A DNA stretch of 64,000 nt from Alphaproteobacteria bacterium (GTDB lineage: Bacteria > Pseudomonadota > Alphaproteobacteria > Ferrovibrionales > Ferrovibrionaceae), in the NCBI GenBank assembly GCA_017307375.1, contig JAFKFH010000004.1, positions 496,001 to 560,000 of the forward strand, given 5' to 3'. This document shows, piece by piece, positions 55,415 to 64,000 of the stretch. A model generated the notes under the pieces. That model had not been told where the DNA came from. It ran no database searches and saw only the letters and a program-made list of their open reading frames with translations. Made by a program: the position numbers and the translations under genes. Numbering within the stretch: position 1 is the first letter of the stretch; each line of letters opens with the position of its first letter.

Positions 55415-56512
55415 CTACCAGGCGAACGGGGCCAGCGGAATCGTTCGACCGTTCGAAAGACGCAGCCACACGCCTGACTTGCCCAGCCTGGCACTGACCT
55501 GCCCCGCCGGGACGGGCGAGGCGGTCGCCAGCGGTGGGGCCGCGCTGAAGGGCGAGCCGCCGCGATAGGCGTTGACCTCCGCCTCCATCAGATAGCCATC
55601 CCCGGTCGGGACGGGCGGCGCACCCATTACGTACCAGACCGGTGCGCCGGCGCTGTCATAGGCAAAAGCCGAAAGGAACGCCTGACCGCCCTGCTGCTCG
55701 ACGAAATAGCCGACTCCCGGCTGGGTCGCGTCATAGTACCATCCGGTCGCCGCGGCATTGGCAGGTGCCGGCGAGACGGCCGGCCCTCCGATCGGGTACC
55801 GCTGGATGCGCTTGGTGACAATGGTGCCGTCGACGTTGTCGGCCAGCGACAAGAACGAGACGAGTCCGCCCCGGCTCGACATCGCAAAAGTCGCTGCCCA
55901 CTGCCTGCCGGTACGTGCCACGCTGCCCGCTTCGCCGCCGAACAGCGTGCCGCCGCCGCGATGCTCGGCGATCGTGCCACGGTAGATGGTCAGGTTGGTG
56001 CCGGAATCCACACGGCTGAGCGTGCCCGATCGCCAATGCGGGGCGCCGGTTTCATCGTAGCCGTAGGCGGCGATGAAGATGCGGCCCTGATCGTTCAGGG
56101 CGAGGCTGTAGCCGCGCCCCGGTTCGTCGGGCACCCACCACCAGCCGTTGACCGCAAGCTTGGGATCGTATCCCAGGGTGAGGCCGCAGCCCGACACGGC
56201 GTCGGCCGGTATCGTCGCCACCGCCGTCAGTCCGGTCCCGCTGCACAGGCCACTCCATTGCGTGACCGAGTAACCGGGAGCGAGCGTGAGCGTCAGGGTC
56301 AGCTGTTGGCCGGCATCCACCGGATAAAGGCAGCGATACCCCGCCATGTCCAGCGGCCCGCAGTTGCGACCGAGCGGCGCGATGGCGACCGAATAGGCCG
56401 TGCTGTCGCCGTTGGGAGACACCACGCTGAGCGAGAAAATCGGCTGGCGCGCCCAGGCGGCAGGGCTGACTGCGAGGGCGATAACCATGAGCAGGGCGAA
56501 GGCGCGAACCAT
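55415..56512 (-). CDS. Secreted protein with two tryptophan-rich repeats
   Basis: A 365-residue exported protein: signal peptide (residues 1-21, ending SPAAWA), an N-terminal region with four Cys (51, 61, 90, 109) suited to disulfides, and two copies of a ~37-residue repeat. Repeat 1 (123-160) reads GWWWVPDEPGRGYSLAL...GAPHW and repeat 2 (257-293) GWYYDATQPGVGYFVEQ...GAPVWY. I know similar GWW...G.G...YD..G.P.W repeats from secreted proteins of other proteobacteria, with no assigned function. It diverges from the liu operon. Confidence 0.75.
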   Translation of the reverse strand: MVRAFALLMVIALAVSPAAWARQPIFSLSVVSPNGDSTAYSVAIAPLGRNCGPLDMAGYRCLYPVDAGQQLTLTLTLAPGYSVTQWSGLCSGTGLTAVATIPADAVSGCGLTLGYDPKLAVNGWWWVPDEPGRGYSLALNDQGRIFIAAYGYDETGAPHWRSGTLSRVDSGTNLTIYRGTIAEHRGGGTLFGGEAGSVARTGRQWAATFAMSSRGGLVSFLSLADNVDGTIVTKRIQRYPIGGPAVSPAPANAAATGWYYDATQPGVGYFVEQQGGQAFLSAFAYDSAGAPVWYVMGAPPVPTGDGYLMEAEVNAYRGGSPFSAAPPLATASPVPAGQVSARLGKSGVWLRLSNGRTIPLAPFAW

Positions 56513-56753
56513 GCCCGGCGTTATAGCGCACTGCCACCCTCGCAAACCACGCCCGGCCGTCTCATAAACTTTCCAAAACGTCTCGACGATCATAGACATT
56601 CTCTATCGAATCCATGAGACGAAATCATTTTCCCAATCCGTTGCAATCCCATACCGTCCGGATGCGAGGCGGGCTAGGCTTGCGGCTCGCCTGAGGTGTG
56701 ACAGTAGACGGGAGAAGACGGATGAACCGTACCGGCGCCGGAAGGCGGGCGGC

Positions 56754-58361
56754 ATGACCGCCCTGCGAAGCGCGATCGATCCGCGCGGCGACGCCTTCAA
56801 GGACAATGCCGCCCGCATGGGCGAACTGGTCGAAGATCTGGCGCAGGTCGTCGCGCGCATCAAGGAAGGCGGGGGCGCGAAGGCCCGCGACCGCCACCTG
56901 TCGCGCGGCAAGTTGCTGCCGCGCGACCGCATCCGCACGCTGCTCGATCCCGGCTCGCCGTTCCTCGAATTCAGCCAGCTCGCCGCCCACGGCGTCTATG
57001 GCGAGGAGATCCCGGCCGCCGGCATCCTGACCGGCATCGGCCGGGTGTCCGGCCGCGAATGCGTCATCGTCTGCAACGATGCGACGGTCAAGGGCGGCAC
57101 CTATTATCCGCTGACTGTCAAGAAGCACGTCCGCGCCCAGGAGATCGCCCGCGAGAACAATCTGCCCTGCGTCTATCTCGTCGATTCCGGCGGCGCCAAC
57201 CTGCCCAACCAGGACGAGGTCTTTCCCGATCGCGACCATTTCGGCCGCATCTTCTTCAACCAGGCCAACATGTCGGCCCAGGGAATTCCCCAGATCGCGG
57301 TCGTCATGGGGTCTTGCACCGCCGGCGGCGCCTACGTGCCGGCCATGTCGGACGAGAGCATCATCGTCCGCAACCAGGGCACCATCTTCCTGGGCGGTCC
57401 GCCGCTGGTTAAGGCCGCGACGGGCGAGGTCGTCTCGGCCGAGGATCTCGGCGGTGCCGACGTGCATAGCCGCATTTCCGGCGTCACCGACCACTATGCG
57501 CTGAACGACAGCCACGCGCTGGGCATCGCCCGCCGGATCGTCGCCGGCCTCAACCGGCGGAAGGTGGCGCAGGGCGACACGCGCCCGCCCCGCGATCCGC
57601 TCTACGATCCGCGCGAGCTGCACGGCGTGATCCCGCGCGAGACGCGCATCCCCTATGACGTGCGCGAGGTCATCGCCCGTATCGTGGACGGCTCGGAATT
57701 CGACGAGTTCAAGAAGCTCTACGGCCCGACCCTGGTCTGCGGGTTTGCGCATATTTTCGGCTATCCCGTCGGCATCATCGCCAATAACGGCATCCTGTTT
57801 TCGGAATCCGCGGTCAAGGGCGCGCATTTCATCGAACTCTGCGCCCAGCGCCGTATCCCGCTTGTCTTCCTGCAGAACATCACCGGCTTCATGGTCGGCC
57901 GCAAATACGAGAACGGCGGCATCGCCAAGGACGGCGCCAAGCTCGTGACCGCGGTGGCGACCGCGGCGGTGCCGAAGTTCACGGTGATCATCGGCGGGTC
58001 GTTCGGTGCCGGCAATTACGGCATGTGCGGCCGCGCCTACGGGCCGCGCCAGCTGTGGATGTGGCCGAATGCCCGCATTTCGGTGATGGGCGGCGAGCAG
58101 GCGGCCAGCGTTCTGGCCACCGTCCGCCGCGACAACATCGAGGCGGCGGGCAAGACCTGGTCGAAGGAGGACGAGGAGGGCTTCAAGGCGCCGATCCGCG
58201 ACCAGTTCGAGGGCCAGGCCCATCCCTATTACGCCTCGGCCAGGCTGTGGGACGACGGGGTCATCGATCCCGCCGACACCCGCATGGTGCTGGCCCTCGG
58301 CCTGTCCGCCGCCCATAACGCGCCGATCGGGGATACCCGCTTCGGCCTGTTCCGCATGTAA
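56754..58361 (+). CDS. liuB: Methylcrotonyl-CoA carboxylase, carboxyltransferase (beta) subunit
   Basis: A 535-residue carboxyltransferase that moves CO2 from biotin to 3-methylcrotonyl-CoA in leucine breakdown. Typical segments: [40 protein letters not shown] (a marker of MCC rather than propionyl-CoA carboxylase), [16 protein letters not shown] and [15 protein letters not shown]. It begins a four-gene run with liuC, liuD and liuE in the standard order. No isovaleryl-CoA dehydrogenase gene precedes it here. Confidence 0.95.
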   Translation: MTALRSAIDPRGDAFKDNAARMGELVEDLAQVVARIKEGGGAKARDRHLSRGKLLPRDRIRTLLDPGSPFLEFSQLAAHGVYGEEIPAAGILTGIGRVSGRECVIVCNDATVKGGTYYPLTVKKHVRAQEIARENNLPCVYLVDSGGANLPNQDEVFPDRDHFGRIFFNQANMSAQGIPQIAVVMGSCTAGGAYVPAMSDESIIVRNQGTIFLGGPPLVKAATGEVVSAEDLGGADVHSRISGVTDHYALNDSHALGIARRIVAGLNRRKVAQGDTRPPRDPLYDPRELHGVIPRETRIPYDVREVIARIVDGSEFDEFKKLYGPTLVCGFAHIFGYPVGIIANNGILFSESAVKGAHFIELCAQRRIPLVFLQNITGFMVGRKYENGGIAKDGAKLVTAVATAAVPKFTVIIGGSFGAGNYGMCGRAYGPRQLWMWPNARISVMGGEQAASVLATVRRDNIEAAGKTWSKEDEEGFKAPIRDQFEGQAHPYYASARLWDDGVIDPADTRMVLALGLSAAHNAPIGDTRFGLFRM

Positions 58362-58379
58362 TCGACGGGAGCCCGACCG

Positions 58380-59192
58380 ATGAGCGAGAACCCCGAAGAC
58401 ATGGTGCTGCTCGATGCCGACGAATCCGGCGTCGCCACCGTCACCCTGAACCGCCCGCAGCTGCACAATGCGTTCAATGCCGACGTGATCGAGCGCCTGG
58501 CCGATATCTGGGACGATCTCGACAAGCAGGACGGCATCCGCGTCGTCGTCGTGCGCGCCAACGGACGCAGTTTCTGCGCCGGCGGCGATCTCAACTGGAT
58601 GAAGGCCGCGGCCCTCTACACCTACGACCAGAACCTCGAGGATGCCCAGGGGCTGGCGGAAATGCTCCGCCGGCTGGATCGGCTGTCCAAGCCGACCATC
58701 GCGCTGGTCCACGGCAATTGTTTCGCCGGCGGCGTCGGCGTGGTCGCGGCCTGCGACATCGCCGTGGCGGTGCAGGGCGTGCAGTTCGCGCTGACCGAGG
58801 TGAAGCTCGGCCTGGTACCGGCAACGATCTCGCCCTACGTGGTTCGTGCGATGGGCGCCCGCCAGGCCCGCCGCTACATGCTGACTGCGGAGCGCTTCGA
58901 TACCGAGGCCGCCCATCGCAGCGGTCTGGTCCACGAGGTGGTGACCGACGGCGTGGCGCTGCAGACCGCGCGCGACCGGCTGGTCGCCGATTTTCTCAAC
59001 GCCGCACCGGGCGCCCTGGCCGCGACCAAGACCCTGCTGGACAATGTCGTCGACCGGGAAATCGACGACGAGCTGATGGCGCTGACCGCACGCGCCATCG
59101 CCGATGCCCGCGCCACCGACGAAGGGCAGGAGGGGTTGGCGTCCTTCCTGGAAAAGCGCAGGCCGTCCTGGGTGCGCGGGGGCGAGGGCTGA
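58380..59192 (+). CDS. liuC: Enoyl-CoA hydratase, probable methylglutaconyl-CoA hydratase
   Basis: A 270-residue crotonase-family protein with LNRPQLHNAFNADVIERL, the oxyanion-hole segment SFCAGGDLNWMK and NCFAGGVGVVAACDIAVA. Placed between the two carboxylase subunits, it most likely hydrates 3-methylglutaconyl-CoA to HMG-CoA. Its stop overlaps the liuD start by one base (TGATG). Confidence 0.9.
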   Translation: MSENPEDMVLLDADESGVATVTLNRPQLHNAFNADVIERLADIWDDLDKQDGIRVVVVRANGRSFCAGGDLNWMKAAALYTYDQNLEDAQGLAEMLRRLDRLSKPTIALVHGNCFAGGVGVVAACDIAVAVQGVQFALTEVKLGLVPATISPYVVRAMGARQARRYMLTAERFDTEAAHRSGLVHEVVTDGVALQTARDRLVADFLNAAPGALAATKTLLDNVVDREIDDELMALTARAIADARATDEGQEGLASFLEKRRPSWVRGGEG

Positions 59193-61195
59193 TGTTCGAC
59201 AAGATCCTGATCGCCAATCGCGGCGAAATCGCCTGCCGGGTGATCGATACCTGCCGCCGCCTCGGCGTACGTACGGTCGCCGTCTATTCCGATGCCGATG
59301 CCGAAGCCCGCCATGTCGCCCTGGCCGACGAGGCCGTGCATATCGGGCCGGCTCCGGCGCGCGACAGCTATCTCGTCATCGATCGCATCATCGCGGCGGC
59401 GAGGCGGACCGGGGCGCAGGCCATTCATCCGGGCTACGGCTTTCTGTCGGAGAAGGCCGAGATGGCGCGGGCCTGTGCGGCGGCCGGACTCGTCTTCATC
59501 GGGCCGCCGGCGTCGGCGATCGAGGCCATGGGGCTGAAGGGCGCGGCCAAGGCGCTGATGCAGCAGGCCCAGGTGCCGGTCGTGCCGGGTTATCACGGCG
59601 ACGACCAGGATCCCGGCATGCTCGCGGCAAAGGCTGCCGAAATCGGCTGGCCGGTGCTGATCAAGGCGGTGGCCGGCGGCGGCGGCAAGGGCATGCGCCG
59701 GGTCGACGCCGCCGAAGACTTCGCCGCGGCGCTGGCCGGCGCCCAGCGCGAGGCTGCTGCATCATTCGGCGACGACAAGGTGCTGATCGAGAAATATCTG
59801 GTCAAGCCGCGCCATATCGAGATCCAGGTGTTTGGCGACACCCGGGGCAACGCCGTCTATCTGTTCGAGCGCGACTGTTCGGTGCAACGCCGCCACCAGA
59901 AAGTGCTGGAGGAGGCGCCGGCTCCCGACATGCCGGCCGAGATGCGCGCGCGGATGGGCGAGGCGGCGGTGGCCGCGGCCAAGGCGATCGGCTATGTCGG
60001 CGCCGGCACGGTCGAATTCATCGCCGACGTGGCCGACGGCCTGCGCGCCGATCGCTTCTATTTCATGGAGATGAATACCCGGCTTCAGGTTGAGCATCCG
60101 GTCACCGAGATGATCACCGGCCAGGATCTCGTCGAATGGCAGCTGCGCGTCGCCGCGGGCGAAGCGCTGCCGCTGACCCAGGGGCAACTGGCCATCGACG
60201 GCCATGCGATCGAGGCGCGGGTCTATGCCGAGGATCCCGCGCGCAACTTCCTGCCCTCGACCGGCCGGCTGGCCCGGCTGCGCCCCCCGTCGACCGATGC
60301 CCATGTCCGCATCGATACCGGCGTCCGCGAGGGCGATACGGTCACGCCGTTCTACGATCCGATGATCGCCAAGCTGATCGTCTGGGACCGCGACCGGCAG
60401 GGCGCGCTGCGGCGCATGGCGGCGGCGCTGCAGAACTACGAAATCGCCGGGCCGACCACCAACGTCGCCTTTCTTCGCCGACTCTGCCTGCATCCGGCCT
60501 TTGCTGCCGGCGATCTCGATACCGGCTTCATCGAGCGGCATCGGGCCGACCTGCTGCCGGACAGCGAGGCGCCGTCCGACACCATCCTGGCGCTGGCGGC
60601 GCTCGCCGTCGTCAAGGAGCGCGAGCAGGCGGCCCGCGAGGCCGCGGCGGCCTCCGGCGATCCGGGATCGCCCTGGGCGCGGACCGACGGCTGGCGGCTG
60701 AACGACGAAGGGCACGACGTGGTCCGCCTGGTCCATGGCGGTACGCCCGTTGCGATGGCACTGCGTTATCGCAAGCAGGGCGGCTATGTCGTCGGCGACC
60801 TGGCTGCCTCGGCGACGCTCGATTCCGCGGGCACGCTGGAAGCCGACCTGGGTGGCCTGCGCCTGCGCGCCGCGGTGGCCCTGGCGGGCAGCGATCTGAC
60901 GCTGATCGTGCAGGGCGTGACCTGGCGCTTCACCCTGGTCGATCCGTTTGCCGCCGAGGATGACGAAGGCGGCCACGGCGGGGTGACCTCGCCGATGCCG
61001 GGCAAGGTGATCCAGGTCCTGGCCCAGGCCGGAGACGCAGTCGCGAAGGGCCAGCCGCTGCTGATCCTCGAGGCGATGAAGATGGAACACACCATCGCGG
61101 CGCCGGTCGACGGCAGGATCGCGGCGATCAATGCCGCGGTGGGCGAGCAGGTGAACGAAGGCGTGGTGCTCGTCGCCTTCGAGGAGGATGCGTGA
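59192..61195 (+). CDS. liuD: Methylcrotonyl-CoA carboxylase, biotin-containing (alpha) subunit
   Basis: A 667-residue protein: biotin carboxylase domain ([22 protein letters not shown] loop [27 protein letters not shown]), a central BT region, and a C-terminal biotinyl domain with EAMKMEH, the biotin Lys near residue 629. It carboxylates biotin for the liuB subunit. TGATG overlaps at both ends show coupling. Confidence 0.95.
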   Translation: MFDKILIANRGEIACRVIDTCRRLGVRTVAVYSDADAEARHVALADEAVHIGPAPARDSYLVIDRIIAAARRTGAQAIHPGYGFLSEKAEMARACAAAGLVFIGPPASAIEAMGLKGAAKALMQQAQVPVVPGYHGDDQDPGMLAAKAAEIGWPVLIKAVAGGGGKGMRRVDAAEDFAAALAGAQREAAASFGDDKVLIEKYLVKPRHIEIQVFGDTRGNAVYLFERDCSVQRRHQKVLEEAPAPDMPAEMRARMGEAAVAAAKAIGYVGAGTVEFIADVADGLRADRFYFMEMNTRLQVEHPVTEMITGQDLVEWQLRVAAGEALPLTQGQLAIDGHAIEARVYAEDPARNFLPSTGRLARLRPPSTDAHVRIDTGVREGDTVTPFYDPMIAKLIVWDRDRQGALRRMAAALQNYEIAGPTTNVAFLRRLCLHPAFAAGDLDTGFIERHRADLLPDSEAPSDTILALAALAVVKEREQAAREAAAASGDPGSPWARTDGWRLNDEGHDVVRLVHGGTPVAMALRYRKQGGYVVGDLAASATLDSAGTLEADLGGLRLRAAVALAGSDLTLIVQGVTWRFTLVDPFAAEDDEGGHGGVTSPMPGKVIQVLAQAGDAVAKGQPLLILEAMKMEHTIAAPVDGRIAAINAAVGEQVNEGVVLVAFEEDA

Positions 61196-62106
61196 TGGCC
61201 GACCTGCCCCGCAGCGTGAAGATCTGGGAGGCCGGGCCGCGCGACGGCCTGCAGAACGAGCCCGGCATCGTCCCGACCGCGGTCAAGGTGGCGCTGATCG
61301 AGCGCCTGGCCGAGGCGGGCCTGCGCCACATCGAGGCGACAAGTTTCGTGTCGCCGAAATGGGTGCCGCAGATGGGCGACAACGCCGAGGTGATGGCGAG
61401 CCTCGTGCGCCGGCCCGGCGTCACCTATCAGGTGCTGACGCCGAACATGAAGGGGTTCGAGGGCGCGCTTGCCGCCGGCGCCACCGACATCGCGGTGTTC
61501 GCCGCCGCGTCGGAAAGCTTCTCCCGCAAGAACATCAACTGCTCCATCGCCGAATCCCTGGACCGGTTCCAGCCGGTGGTCGATGCGGCGAAGGCTGCCG
61601 GGCTGCGCGTCCGCGGCTTCGTCTCCTGCGTCGTCGGCTGTCCCTACGAAGGCGAGATCGCCCCGGCCGCGGTGGCGGCCGTCACCAAGGCCCTGATCGA
61701 CATGGGCTGCTATGAGGTCGGGCTGGGCGACACCATCGGTGTCGGTACCCCGCTCAAGGTCAAGCGGATGATCGAGGCCTGCGCCAATCTCGTGCCGATC
61801 GAGGCGCTCGGTGCGCATTACCACGACACCTATGGCCAGGCGCTGGCCAATATCCTAGCCTCGCTGGAAATGGGGGTTGCGACCGTCGACGCCTCGGTCG
61901 CCGGTCTCGGGGGATGTCCCTACGCCCGGGGTGCCTCGGGCAATGTTGCGACCGAGGACGTTGTCTACATGCTGCACGGCATGGACATCGCGACCGGCAT
62001 CGATCTCGACGGGCTGGTCGAGACCGCCTGGTTCATCGCTGACGCCCTGGGCAAACCGCCGTCGAGCCGGGTGGCCCGGGCCTTGAAGGGCAGGACGAGC
62101 ACATGA
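61195..62106 (+). CDS. liuE: Hydroxymethylglutaryl-CoA lyase
   Basis: A 303-residue lyase splitting HMG-CoA into acetoacetate and acetyl-CoA, the last step of leucine breakdown. It has [14 protein letters not shown] and the signature [20 protein letters not shown] with the active-site Cys. ATG 61195 overlaps the liuD stop; ribosome site gaggagg. Confidence 0.95.
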   Translation: MADLPRSVKIWEAGPRDGLQNEPGIVPTAVKVALIERLAEAGLRHIEATSFVSPKWVPQMGDNAEVMASLVRRPGVTYQVLTPNMKGFEGALAAGATDIAVFAAASESFSRKNINCSIAESLDRFQPVVDAAKAAGLRVRGFVSCVVGCPYEGEIAPAAVAAVTKALIDMGCYEVGLGDTIGVGTPLKVKRMIEACANLVPIEALGAHYHDTYGQALANILASLEMGVATVDASVAGLGGCPYARGASGNVATEDVVYMLHGMDIATGIDLDGLVETAWFIADALGKPPSSRVARALKGRTST

Positions 62107-62648
62107 CCGATGCGGCCTCGATCAACACGCCGATCCTGATCGTTCCGGGCCTGGGCGGCTCGGGTCCCGATCACTGGCAGACGCGTTGGGCGAGGCTGCA
62201 TCCCGAATTCGTCACGGTTCTTCAGGACGACTGGCACCGTCCTGACCTTGCGGCCTGGATCGCCCGGCTGGACGACGCCGTGCAGGCCTGCAAGGCTCCG
62301 CCCGTCCTGGTTGCCCATAGTCTCGCCTGCCTGCTGGTGCCGCTGTGGGACGCCGCCTGCGTCCAGCGCACCATTCGCGCCGCCTTGCTCGTCGCGCCCC
62401 CGGACCCGGCGAACCTGCCGGCCGAGGCCGCGGAATTTGCCGATCTGCCGCAAATGCCGCTGACCTTCCCGAGCCTCGTCGTCTGCTCGTCCGACGATCC
62501 CTGGTGCAGCCCGGGGCGCGCGCGCCAGCTGGCCGGCATCTGGCATTCGGAAATCGTCGAGATCGGTGCCGCCGGCCATATCAATTCGGAAAGCGGCCTC
62601 GGCGACTGGCCGGCCGGCTATGCGCTGCTGCAACAGCTGGCCGGATAA
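62103..62648 (+). CDS. RBBP9/YdeN-family serine hydrolase
   Basis: A 181-residue small alpha/beta hydrolase: starts [20 protein letters not shown], nucleophile Ser in VAHSLAC, Asp in CSSDDPW and His in [13 protein letters not shown]. The family has esterase activity; the natural substrate is unknown. It overlaps liuE by 4 bases, so it is co-transcribed with leucine catabolism, but a role in the pathway is not established. Confidence 0.87.
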   Translation: MTDAASINTPILIVPGLGGSGPDHWQTRWARLHPEFVTVLQDDWHRPDLAAWIARLDDAVQACKAPPVLVAHSLACLLVPLWDAACVQRTIRAALLVAPPDPANLPAEAAEFADLPQMPLTFPSLVVCSSDDPWCSPGRARQLAGIWHSEIVEIGAAGHINSESGLGDWPAGYALLQQLAG

Positions 62649-62682
62649 GCCGCCGCACGCCCGTCAGGTCGATCGACGCTAG

Positions 62683-62811
62683 CGCCTGTTCATTCTGCCT
62701 CGCCTCGATGTCGTGCGGGTCGTGACGGCCGGCAATTACGACAAGCCGGACCAGTGGATCGCGCCGATCCGCATCCTGCGCGACGTCTTCCTGGCAAATA
62801 TGGCACCTTGA
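62683..62811 (+). pseudogene. C-terminal remnant of a beta-lactamase-fold serine hydrolase
   Basis: A 42-residue stretch without a start codon, bounded upstream by an in-frame TAG (62680-62682) and ending at TGA 62809-62811. It reads RLFILPRLDVVRVVTAGNYD... and ends with DVFLANMAP. This resembles the extreme C-terminus of class C beta-lactamase/6-aminohexanoate-dimer hydrolase proteins, where a phrase like FPRLDLVVAVTAGNY precedes the last helix. The remainder of the gene is missing, so a deletion joined it to the liu operon end. Confidence 0.55.
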
Positions 62812-62870
62812 GTTCGATATATCTTGAAATTCGATATATCTAAAAATACCTTCAGTTCGATATATCGAAC
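62812..62870. promoter_or_regulatory. Three TTCGATATATC operator repeats upstream of the siderophore-interacting protein
   Basis: GTTCGATATATC (62812-62823), TTCGATATATC (62830-62840) and the perfect 16-bp palindrome GTTCGATATATCGAAC (62855-62870) lie directly before the SIP gene; the last covers the region just ahead of the ribosome site. Centres of symmetry (GATATATC) are about 18 and 25 bases apart. PadR-family regulators such as E. coli NfeR (YqjI), which controls the ferric reductase YqjH, bind TATA-rich dyads of this sort. No PadR gene is in the window. Confidence 0.65.
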
Positions 62871-62881
62871 TGGAGATGCCT

Positions 62882-63631
62882 ATGGACCATCAGATTTCCC
62901 GCCACCGCCACGAACTCAAGCGCCGCCAGCTGGCGCTGCGCCATACCGGCCGCGTCACCCCCAACATGCTCCGCCTGGTGTTCGCCGGCGACGATCTGGC
63001 CGATTTCGTCAGCCTCGGCTTTGACGATCACGTGAAGATTTTCGTGCCGGGCCCGGCGGGCGAGCCGGCGATGCGCGACTACACCCCGCGCGCCTTCGAT
63101 CGCGATGCCCGCACGCTGACCCTCGACTTCGCGGTTCACGAGGCCGGCCCGGCTACGCGCTGGGCGCTCGAGGCCCGTCCGGGCGACCGGCTGGAAGTCG
63201 GCGGTCCGCGTGGCTCGATGGTTATCTCCCCGACCTTCGACTGGTGGCTGCTGATCGGAGACGAGACCGCGCTGCCGGCGATCGGCCGCCGGCTGGAGGA
63301 ATTGCCGGCCGGCGCAAAGGCCTTGAGCGTCGCGGCGGTCACCGGGGCGGACGAGGAGCAGGTCTTTGCCTCCCGTGCCGATCATCAGGCGACCTGGGTC
63401 CATCGACCGCTGGATCGGGCCGATGATCCAGGTGCGCTGCTTGCCGCCGTGCAACGCCTGCAACTGCCCGCCGGTGACGGTTTCATCTGGATCGCGGCCG
63501 AGGCGTCGGTTGCCCGCGCCCTGCGTGCCCATTTCCTCGCGGGGCCGGGCGGCCATCGCAAGGAATGGCTGAAGGCCGCCGGCTACTGGCGGAAGGGTGT
63601 CGCCGACGCGCATGAAAAGCTGGAGGACTGA
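62882..63631 (+). CDS. Siderophore-interacting protein / ferric-siderophore reductase (YqjH/ViuB family)
   Basis: A 249-residue SIP-family flavoprotein. The FAD-binding domain has LALRHTGRVTPNMLRLVFAG and RDYTPRAFDRDARTLTLDF, the SIP domain has WWLLIGDETALPAIGRRLEE and the C-terminal YWRKGVADAHEK. Members release iron from ferric siderophores by reduction with NAD(P)H in the cytoplasm. ATG 62882 is chosen with ggag 6 bases before it; ATG 62876 abuts the ggag. Regulation through the adjoining repeats is likely. Confidence 0.92.
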   Translation: MDHQISRHRHELKRRQLALRHTGRVTPNMLRLVFAGDDLADFVSLGFDDHVKIFVPGPAGEPAMRDYTPRAFDRDARTLTLDFAVHEAGPATRWALEARPGDRLEVGGPRGSMVISPTFDWWLLIGDETALPAIGRRLEELPAGAKALSVAAVTGADEEQVFASRADHQATWVHRPLDRADDPGALLAAVQRLQLPAGDGFIWIAAEASVARALRAHFLAGPGGHRKEWLKAAGYWRKGVADAHEKLED

Positions 63632-63701
63632 CCGTCCGTCGCGCGGCCAAAGGGCTTCACGCGGCAGCGACAGCCGCCGCGCCCTGGTTCCATAGTAGGG
63701 C

Positions 63702-64000
63702 ATGGTTCCAGCGATTCGTCTGCCCATCGTCGTGATTGCCATTGCGGTGGCGCTGTCCGCCTGGCTTTTCCTGGCGCCACCGGCCGGCTTGCCGCCAGCG
63801 GCTGCCAATACCGCCGCGTTGGCCGTGGTCGCCATTGCCTTCTGGGCCACCGGACGGCTGCCCGAACACGTCGTGGCCCTGGCCTTCCTGCTGGGGGCGG
63901 TGCTGCTCAAGGTGGCGCCGCCACCGGTGGTCTTCTCGGGTTTTTCCTCCACGGCTTGGTGGCTGATCTTCGGCGGCCTGATCATCGGCGTCGCGGTGCG
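63702..64000 (+). CDS. DASS/SLC13-family anion permease, N-terminal part (cut by window edge)
   Basis: An open frame from ATG 63702 to the right edge, 99 residues. It has hydrophobic helices in the pattern of divalent anion:Na+ symporters: LAPPAGLPPAAANTAALAVV, FWATGRLPEHVVALAFLLGA and FSGFSSTAWWLIFGGLIIGV. Family members carry dicarboxylates, citrate or sulfate. The substrate cannot be told from this part. Confidence 0.8.
   Translation, partial: MVPAIRLPIVVIAIAVALSAWLFLAPPAGLPPAAANTAALAVVAIAFWATGRLPEHVVALAFLLGAVLLKVAPPPVVFSGFSSTAWWLIFGGLIIGVAV

Noticed and set aside
62812-62870. TTCGATATATC repeats as a CRISPR-like or mobile element end
   Set aside because: Only three short, palindromic, promoter-proximal copies with uneven spacing and no cas or transposase gene; operator sites explain them better.

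Overview
This is 64 kb of a high-GC genome with dense coding, 4-nt gene overlaps and no rRNA, tRNA, CRISPR array, insertion sequence or prophage that I could recognise. The lineage looks alphaproteobacterial, probably Rhodospirillales-like. The evidence is the gene order rpsB-tsf-pyrH-frr-uppS-cdsA-dxr-rseP-bamA-skp-lpxD-fabZ-lpxA-lpxI-lpxB, lpxI in place of lpxH, an HWE-family histidine kinase, and LexA boxes of the alphaproteobacterial GTTC-N7-GTTC type.

Layout. 1-1.7 kb: a glycosyltransferase cut by the left edge, diverging from an azlCD branched-chain amino acid exporter. 2-8 kb: a diguanylate cyclase, dnaE and an orphan branched-chain amino acid type binding protein. 8-12.2 kb: a STAS protein, a CDF-like protein that has lost most metal ligands, and a partner-switching cassette (RsbU-like phosphatase, RsbW-like kinase, RsbV-like antagonist). 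12.2-18 kb: an unrecognised gene, then a trehalose operon in which the trehalose-6-phosphate synthase carries an N-terminal membrane/periplasmic module (otsA-otsB-GH15). 18-20.5 kb: LysR/quinone reductase pair and a HIT protein. 20.5-21.25 kb: a 730-nt non-coding stretch with two minus-strand promoters of identical geometry, one flanked by perfect LexA boxes, each leading to a strong hairpin; these are candidate SOS-controlled small RNAs. 21.25-35.8 kb: the translation, isoprenoid, phospholipid, outer-membrane assembly and lipid A super-cluster.

35.8-47.5 kb: a mixed metabolic and membrane region (ketopantoate reductase family, DUF2157/GDYXXLXY pair, thiolase + acyl-CoA dehydrogenase, K+/H+ antiporter, HCCA isomerase, SDR + cyclic-nucleotide-gated K+ channel, MASE4-GGDEF). 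47.6-53.2 kb: a cyanase/ABC transporter operon with a near-perfect sigma-54 promoter, divergent from a PAS-PAS-AAA+ sigma-54 activator; three related 12-bp palindromes between them look like the enhancer. 53.2-56.5 kb: SnoaL-like protein, response regulator + HWE kinase, and a repeat-containing secreted protein. 56.7-62.6 kb: the leucine catabolic liuBCDE genes plus an RBBP9-like hydrolase. 62.6-64 kb: a serine-hydrolase gene remnant, a siderophore-interacting protein behind repeated TTCGATATATC sites, and the start of a DASS/SLC13 permease cut by the right edge.

The most unusual items are the paired SOS-type promoters, the sigma-54 control region of the cyanase locus, the membrane-fused OtsA and the ligand-poor CDF protein.
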